A DNA stretch of 21,825 bases. It comes from Flavobacteriales bacterium. Lineage in GTDB: Bacteria; Bacteroidota; Bacteroidia; Flavobacteriales_F; PHOS-HE28. Shown here piece after piece: positions 16,540 through 21,825 of the stretch. Position 1 is the stretch's first letter. Every line of letters begins with the position of its first letter. Below the pieces are notes generated by a model. The model was given only the letters and a program-made list of their open reading frames with translations. It searched no databases and was not told the DNA's origin. The translations under genes and the position numbers were made by a program. The stretch covers positions 1-21,825 of the forward strand of contig JADKGB010000007.1 in NCBI GenBank assembly GCA_016717225.1, in the 5' to 3' direction.

Positions 16540-17756
16540 GCACGAGCAGTGAACTCCTGAGACAGTTGGCGCGCGAAGTGGCACTTTCGCCACAGGAACA
16601 GCAGCTCGCCGTTGGTCATAAAGGCAAGAGCCTTTTCATCGGTATCCCGAAGGAGACCACTTTCCAAGAACACCGTGTGCCGCTGACCCCGGCCAGTGTC
16701 GCCGTGCTCGTGGGGCGTGGCAATGATGTGGTTGTTGAACGCGGTGTGGGCCAAGCCGTGCAGTTCCAGGACAACGATTACACCGAAGCGGGCGCCATGC
16801 TCGCGGAAACCACCGAGGAAGTCTTCAAGGCCGACCTGATCCCGAAAGCGGCGCCGCCGGGACAGAAAGAGATCGATATGCTGCGCCCGAAGCAGATCCC
16901 GAAGCGCGTTGCAGATGACCACGCAGCCCAAGGACACGCTGCGCAAGATGATGGACAAGAAGGTGACCGCTGTGGCGTGGGACTTCATCAAGGACCGCGA
17001 AGGCATCTATCCGATCGTTCGCGCCATGGGCGAGATCGCGGGCAACACGAGCATCCAGATCGCTGCGGAACAACTGGAGTACCGATAAGGGCGGACCTGG
17101 CCTTATGCTTGGTGGCATCAGTGGTGTAGCGCCAGCCGAAGTGGTGATCATTGGTGCAGGTACTGTGGGTGAGTTCGCAACTCGTGCCGCGCTCGGACTC
17201 GGTGCCAGTGTGAAGGTTTTCGACAAGAGCATCTATCGGTTGCGCCGGTTGCAGAGCCGATTTCGCGCAGCGCATTTATACGAGTGTTATTCCAGCCCGA
17301 TGAATTGCGACGCGCGTTGCAACAAGCCGATGTAGCTATTGGTGCGTTGCGTGCGGAACACGGGCGCCTCCGATGGTGGTGACCGAAGAGATGGTGCGCG
17401 ACATGAAGAGCGGAAGTGTGATCGTGGATGTGAGCATCGATCGCGGTGGTTGCTTCGAGACCAGTCGTCTCACGAACCTCAGCGATCCCGTCTTCAAGAA
17501 ATTCGGTGTGGTCCACTATTGCGTTCCGAACATCGCGAGCCGTGTACCCCGCACCGCGACATATGCGCTTACGAACATTTTCACACCGCTGCTGCTGAGC
17601 ATGGGCGATGTGGGCGGCTTTGAAGAATTGATCAAGCGCGATCTCGGATTGCGTCACGGCGTGTATCTGTTCAACGGCGCGCTCACCAGCGAAGTGCTTT
17701 CCGAAGCGTTCAGACTTCCTTACAAGGACCTGGATTTTCTTTTGGCATCGTTCTAA
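16536..17756 (+). CDS. ald: Alanine dehydrogenase (frameshifted)
   Basis: Alanine dehydrogenase interconverts alanine and pyruvate plus ammonia with NAD, in the cytoplasm. The start MSTSSELLRQLAREVALSPQ is typical of the Bacteroidota form, which has an N-terminal extension of about 35 residues before the usual IGIPKETTFQEHRVPLTPAS. After an indel near 16900 the reading continues MTTQPKDTLRKMMDKKVTAV and GIYPIVRAMGEIAGNTSIQI. Another break near 17085 precedes GGISGVAPAEVVIIGAGTVG, the NAD-binding Rossmann loop. The last part reads VTEEMVRDMKSGSVIVDVSI, HYCVPNIASRVPRTATYALT and LTSEVLSEAF. At least four single-base indels are present. Repaired length is about 406 residues, as expected. It overlaps tsaE by four bases. 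Confidence 0.92.
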
Positions 17757-17773
17757 CACATGAGATCATGTGG

Positions 17774-17788
17774 ACATGTGGGCATGTG
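17774..17788 (+). repeat. Left copy of inverted CATGTG-rich repeat
   Basis: The 15 bases ACATGTGGGCATGTG occur here and, as an exact reverse complement, at 18387-18401. The surrounding 17757-17795 is a run of further degenerate CATG(TG) units (for example GATCATG on both sides). It starts just after the ald stop. The following 190 bases, to the four-helix-bundle start, hold no gene that I can support. Confidence 0.7.
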
Positions 17789-17985
17789 ATCATGATATGC
17801 TCCACAAGAACTGCACGCTTTGGCAACTTTTCGAGGCCGATGCGGTGTAAGAGAACGGGGTCGATCGATCATTTCGTTTACCCTTGATCCATCTGAACCT
17901 ATGGACGCTGAACACTTCGATGCGGACGAATGGCTCCGTTCCTTTTGGCCTCCGGAATGGAAACTGGCGGAGCCTGTTGCACCGT

Positions 17986-18355
17986 ATGGTGAAGGGTATA
18001 GACAAGGAATCCGGTCGTTGATGAGACCTTCGAGTTGGCGAGCTTGATAATGGACTATTGCGAGATCCTGGAAAGGAAGAATCGCGTGTTCGCCGATCAG
18101 ATACTACGCAGTGGCACGTCAGTGGGATCCCAGACCCGCGAAGCACAAGGAGCGGAGAGCTTGGCGGATTTCTTCCACAAAATGAAGATCGGTATGAAGG
18201 AGTTGGAAGAAACCGATTTCCGGTTGGACCTTTGTCATCTGAAGGCCCACTACCCGCATGACGTTGCGCTCGTTGAAAGGACCAAGCGCCTTTTCCCATT
18301 GTTCCATAGCATCCTCTCGACTACACGAAAGCGCATAAACGACAAGAAAAAGTGA
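17986..18355 (+). CDS. Four-helix-bundle protein of the 23S rRNA intervening-sequence (S23) type (frameshifted)
   Basis: This small cytoplasmic protein belongs to the four-helix-bundle family also found as open reading frames inside 23S rRNA intervening sequences, and related to the Avd proteins of diversity-generating retroelements. The start ATG at 17986 gives MVKGIDKE. Restoring one base near 18008 continues NPVVDETFELASLIMDYCEI. Family hallmarks follow: RVFADQILRSGTSVGSQTRE, then FFHKMKIGMKELEETDFRLD. The protein ends KRINDKKK at 18355, about 122 residues. No 23S rRNA and no reverse transcriptase lies nearby, so this is a stand-alone copy. Inverted CATGTG-rich repeats flank it on both sides. 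Function of the stand-alone proteins is unknown. Confidence 0.85.
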
Positions 18356-18386
18356 TGCATCCCACGGATCCTGCTGATCGAATGGG

Positions 18387-18418
18387 CACATGCCCACATG
18401 TTCTCATGCCCACATGAC
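18387..18418 (-). repeat. Right copy of inverted CATGTG-rich repeat
   Basis: 18387-18401 is the exact reverse complement of 17774-17788. A second partial unit (TCATGCCCACATGA) follows at 18404-18417. Together they form the mirror image of the CATG-rich stretch after ald. The second unit runs into the start codon of the next gene at 18414. Confidence 0.7.
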
Positions 18419-18782
18419 CTTCTCCAAACGTCTTCGCCTTTTCATGCTCGGCATTGGCTTGGGTACCATCGTGTCCTTTGCCATGTTCGGGAAAGGCTGC
18501 ACGAATACAGCCTGGACGCCTGATGGTCGGGTGCGGTTACGAATGAAAAGCACACTGGTTCGTGCCACACCTGCGGCGCAACAACAATTGGAAGCACTGT
18601 CATTGGACCTAGCTGCTTTGCGCGCGAACATGGACAGCTGTGACGTGGACTTCGGTGATAGTCGCAGAACCGATGACAGTCTTTACTATGCGATCAGTGG
18701 CACCGTGAAAGGCAAGGCCGTGTCCTTCAATGTGGCGGCGTTGCGCGATTATGTGATCGATAGCACCGGCTATTGGACATAA
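18414..18782 (+). CDS. Small membrane-anchored protein, conserved in Bacteroidota (DUF4258-like)
   Basis: The reading from the ATG at 18414 gives 122 residues: MTFSKRLRLFMLGIGLGTIV and so on. Residues 5-25 contain one membrane segment preceded by basic residues, so the protein is probably anchored with its bulk outside the cytoplasm. FGKGCTNTAWTPDGRVRLRM follows. The pattern basic-RLxxxGxxxGxxxxxxxFxxG, then W-x-P-x-x-RV, and later CDVDFGDSRR with YYAISGTVKGK, resembles a short Bacteroidota family that I associate with DUF4258 annotations; the match is by memory and not certain. An upstream in-frame ATG at 18390 lies within the repeat and is less likely. It is convergent with the PKD gene, and their ends overlap or nearly touch. 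Function is unknown. Confidence 0.65.
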   Translation: MTFSKRLRLFMLGIGLGTIVSFAMFGKGCTNTAWTPDGRVRLRMKSTLVRATPAAQQQLEALSLDLAALRANMDSCDVDFGDSRRTDDSLYYAISGTVKGKAVSFNVAALRDYVIDSTGYWT

Positions 18783-21700
18783 AGTAGCACAGGTGTTTTG
18801 TCTGGCCTATGCGAACACGGGCAAGAGCCAATCACTCTCCGCAACAGCGTTACATGCCCAATGAAGTCGCGCTCCTTGATGCGCTCGGCCGGGTTGGTGC
18901 AGTTCTTGAAGACCACGCGCCACGTAAACGTCCTGTTTGCAGTCCACTCCGTTCAGGTGCCATCCCACGCGATGCCGGGTTCGGTGGCAGTGAAGATCCG
19001 TTCGCCCCAGCGATCAAAGACGTAGAACGCATATTCGCACGTGCTGTAGCCAGACGGAACAGGTAGGAACTGCTCGTTCGTTCCATCCCCGTTGGGGGTG
19101 AACGCGTTCGGTACCCAGATCAACGGATCGCTCGGCGCGTTCACCACTCCGGCAAATGGTATCTGGACAATTGAACTCATTGATCGCTACCAAGCACACC
19201 AAATACTCGTTGCCGGGGCCGTTCGGGAACACATGCAACGGATCCGGTGCGGTGGTATTTGAGCCATCACCGAAGTCCCATTCCCAACTCACCGCATCTT
19301 GGCTGAGGTTGTTGAATTGAAGTGCGTTGTCGAGGCTCAGAAGTGTATCCCATGTATAGTAGGCAACAGGAGTTGGGTTGATCAGGACCGCGCCCGGAAC
19401 GATGAGCGTATCGGTGCATCCGCCCGCTCCGTAAGCGATCAAGCTGATGTCGTAGATACCCGGAAGGTCGTACACATGTGCCGGGTCTTCTTCGCTCGTG
19501 CTGGTGTTATCGCCGAAATTCCAGAACCAGGAGGAACTGTTCTCCGAATTGTTCGTGAAGGGTACCGGATAAGTGGCGCAGCCGGGCAGTTCGGCACTGT
19601 AAGCCGCTAGTGGTGTTGGGTATGAAATGAATTGCGCATTGCTCGTATCCGAGCAGCCATATTGGTTCGTCGATATCAATTGGATATCGAATGTGTTGGC
19701 GGTCGCATACGTAGCCGAGGGATCCACATCGGCTGATGAGCTACCGTTGCCGAACGTCCACGCATAGGTGAGCGCTCCTTGTGATGTATTGGTGAATTGC
19801 ACAGCGACCGGGTGGTCGCAACTCTGCAATGGGTCGAATGTGAACGCACTAACGGGGATAGGGAATGCAACTACTTCGGTGTAAGCCGTATCAGCACATC
19901 CGTTCAAGTTCTCGGCGATCAGTTGCACCAGGTATGTACCGGCATTGGCGAAGGTGTGCGTTGGGCTCAGGTTGCCGCTGGTGTTGTTGTCTCCGAAGTT
20001 CCATTGAGCGAAATCGTCGCCCGTGCTCGTGTTCCCGAACGTAACCGTCAAGGGTGCACAACCGCTCACCGCGCTGGGGAGGAAGACCGCCGTCAGTGTG
20101 ACTTTCACCACCACGGGCTGCACAAGCGTAGCGCTGCACCCCGTTCTCCGAACTTTCAACCGTCCAGCGTCACGAGGTACGTTCCATGTCCAGCATAACA
20201 TGTGGAACGGGTTGGTGAGTGTGCTTCCGTTGCTATCGCCAAAATCCCAATCGATACCCGAGATGTTCAGTGTTTGGTTGATGAACTGGAAAGGCACTCC
20301 CGCACATACACTGTCCGGTTGAACATCGAAGGCCACATCCGGAGATATCCACGATGATCTGAACGCTCACCGTGTCATAGCTGCAACCGTTATCGCCGTA
20401 GAGCGTGCAGGTCCATGTGCCCGGCTCTGTATAGGTGAACGAAGTATTGTAGTCGCTGCTCAAATTGGTGCCGTCCAAATTCCAGTACCAGTTGTAACAC
20501 CGATGCTGAACTGCGTAGGAAATTCACCGCGAGCTGGCGCACAGCCTTGTGTGGTGTGTCGGCTATTGAAGAAGCCGTGATGCTGTTGGGTTGTGCGACA
20601 CATCGTACGTGGCCGTGTCGGTGCCGCACGCGTTGGTGGCAACAAGTGTTACGGTGTTGGTTACTATCGCAGGCTATCAGTGTAGGAAGGTGTGATCCAC
20701 GGCTGTCGGTGGTGAATGTGGTGGTGCCATCGCCCCAGATGCATTCGAACGTGTCGACTTCACAACACTCAAATTGCTGAAGGTGACGGTCTGAAGGCGA
20801 GCAACCGTACGAATTCCGGACAGAAGTAAGGCATTGGGATCCGTGCCGTGATCAGCGTGTCATCACTGAAGGTGCCGCACAAGTTGGTGCCGCTCAGGTA
20901 ACGAGATGTTGTGTCGGCATTAATTCACGGCAGGATAGCGGAGGGTGGGCGGAATTGTGGGCTACTAGTACCGGCCCCAAGCCAAATCCCACTGGAAGTC
21001 ACGGACAGGCCAGTGCTGACGTTGGTGAACGCACCGTGAGCGGACCGCAACCGTCGCTCCATCCACCGTGAAGTCGATCACTGGTGAAGGCCACACCGTA
21101 CGTTGCCGGTGATGGTATCCGTGCAGTTCGATCCCGTACCAACCACAAGGTGATGCGTGAATGTGTCACTATCTGGATGCCGTACAGACAGGGAAAGGCG
21201 AACTACTGGTTCCAAAGCCATCGCCGAAATCCCATCGCCGGCTGGTGTTGCCGGTGCTCAGGTCGGTGAAGGCGAAGGGCGCGTTCTGGCAGGCGACTGG
21301 TCGTTCGTGAATTCGCGACCGGCTCTTCGTTCACGGTGATGGGCACGTTGTCGCTGTTGGTGCAGCCTGTAACGGGATCGGTATAGGTGTGGTGAGCGCA
21401 TTGTCGAACAAGGGTGCAGCACCGGGGTCCAACAAGCCCGCACGATACATCCGTGATGCCCGTGCTTCCGCTCAGGAATTTACGCCTTGCGGGTTCTCGG
21501 CCAGTCTTGCACGGGTTCGTGTGCCGCTGAAGCCGAGCGCTGGTCCGGCATCCACGATCGGTGGAGGGATCCGTAACCGGCGCGTATAACGCAACTCAAG
21601 CAGGTTCACTTCACCTAAGCATGATCGGCTGTGGACCAAGGCCCGCGATCAATGGATCGAAGGAGCCACGCCGTGAGATATGGAGTTTACGGTGTCCGGG

Positions 21701-21825
21701 CGCAGTCGGCAGCGGTGTGGCGTTCCCAATTGCGCAAATACGCCGTTCACGCAGGTATGTTGTCGTTCCTGCGGCACAGCAACGTCGATGGGTGGACCTA
21801 CGGTAGTAATCACGGTGGCGGCATC
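18770..21825 (-). CDS. PKD-repeat secreted protein with gliding-motility-associated C-terminal (T9SS type B) domain, 5' partial, frameshifted
   Basis: This is part of a large cell-surface protein, probably an adhesin or SprB-like filament, exported by the type IX system. The gene runs off the right edge, so the N-terminus is missing. The clean stretch 19100-20336 has five PKD domains in a row, each with a WxFGD-type core: WDFGDSNGS, WNFGDNNTSG, WTFGNGSSS, WNFGDNTSTS and WDFGDGSNTT. Further PKD-like cores appear in other frames upstream, for example WDFGDGFGTSSSPF near 21230 and WGDGTTT near 20735, as well as YTDPVTGCTNSDNVPITVNE near 21350. The C-terminus is WVPNAFTPNGDGTNEQFLPV, then YAFYVFDRWGERIF, WDGT and, after another indel, RVVFKNC and GHVTLLR: the type B sorting domain. 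The stop is taken as the TAG at 18772-18770, but such domains normally end at LLR (about 18848), so the end is uncertain. Indels are dense beyond 20340. Confidence 0.82.

Noticed and set aside
17820..18047. Open frame of 75 codons before the four-helix-bundle gene
   Set aside because: Its latter part is the four-helix-bundle coding sequence in another frame and the first part has no recognisable features.
17757..18418. CRISPR-like array from the repeated CATGTG units
   Set aside because: Units are short, degenerate and not separated by regular spacers, and no cas gene is present.

Overview
The window reads as a chromosomal segment of an uncultured member of the Bacteroidota, most likely a Flavobacteriales-like lineage with moderately high GC. 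The evidence is PorX (the type IX secretion regulator), two secreted proteins with type IX sorting domains (one type A, one gliding-motility-associated type B), an LpxC-FabZ fusion, a second LpxD-like acyltransferase beside efp, and the gene order porX / HD hydrolase / lpxD / lpxC-fabZ / lpxA / efp / lpxD2, which I recognise as typical of this phylum.

Layout. Positions 1-3274 (+) hold two tandem Wzz-type chain-length proteins and an O-antigen ligase/polymerase-like membrane protein, i.e. the end of a surface-polysaccharide locus. Positions 3366-14421 (-) hold one long run of genes. In transcription order these are: HD phosphohydrolase, a GT32-like glycosyltransferase, a Cys/His-rich membrane-anchored protein, a DUF2911 protein, lpxD, lpxC-fabZ, lpxA, an ABC ATPase, efp, a small T9SS cargo protein, lpxD2, and a GAF-SpoIIE phosphatase. 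Positions 14561-17756 (+), divergent from the HD gene, hold porX-tsaE-ald. Positions 17774-18418 hold a four-helix-bundle (S23-type) gene flanked by inverted CATGTG-rich repeats. Then come a small membrane protein (+, 18414-18782) and, convergent with it, a long PKD-repeat T9SS adhesin-like gene that runs off the right edge.

How they work together. The lpx genes carry out the first steps of lipid A synthesis, and FabZ ties this to fatty-acid elongation. The wzz/wzy-like genes and the glycosyltransferase act on surface glycans. PorX controls the type IX secretion system that would export the two sorting-domain proteins. In Bacteroidota, T9SS cargo is often anchored on lipopolysaccharide, so the lipid A and T9SS functions are plausibly linked at the cell surface.

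Quality. Many genes are broken by single-base indels, often in short homopolymers (for example in lpxC, the HD gene and tsaE), while homology continues in the next frame. The breaks are densest at the two ends of the window and sparse in the middle, where lpxA, lpxD, lpxD2, the ABC ATPase and DUF2911 are intact. This looks like uncorrected long-read error rather than gene decay. Coordinates of broken genes are therefore given as whole-gene spans. I found no rRNA, tRNA, CRISPR array, integrase or transposase. I did not find a convincing new multi-gene system. The most unusual items are the nested inverted repeat that forms the end of lpxD, the repeat-flanked four-helix-bundle gene, the Cys/His-rich protein, and the EF-P with an atypical tip loop.
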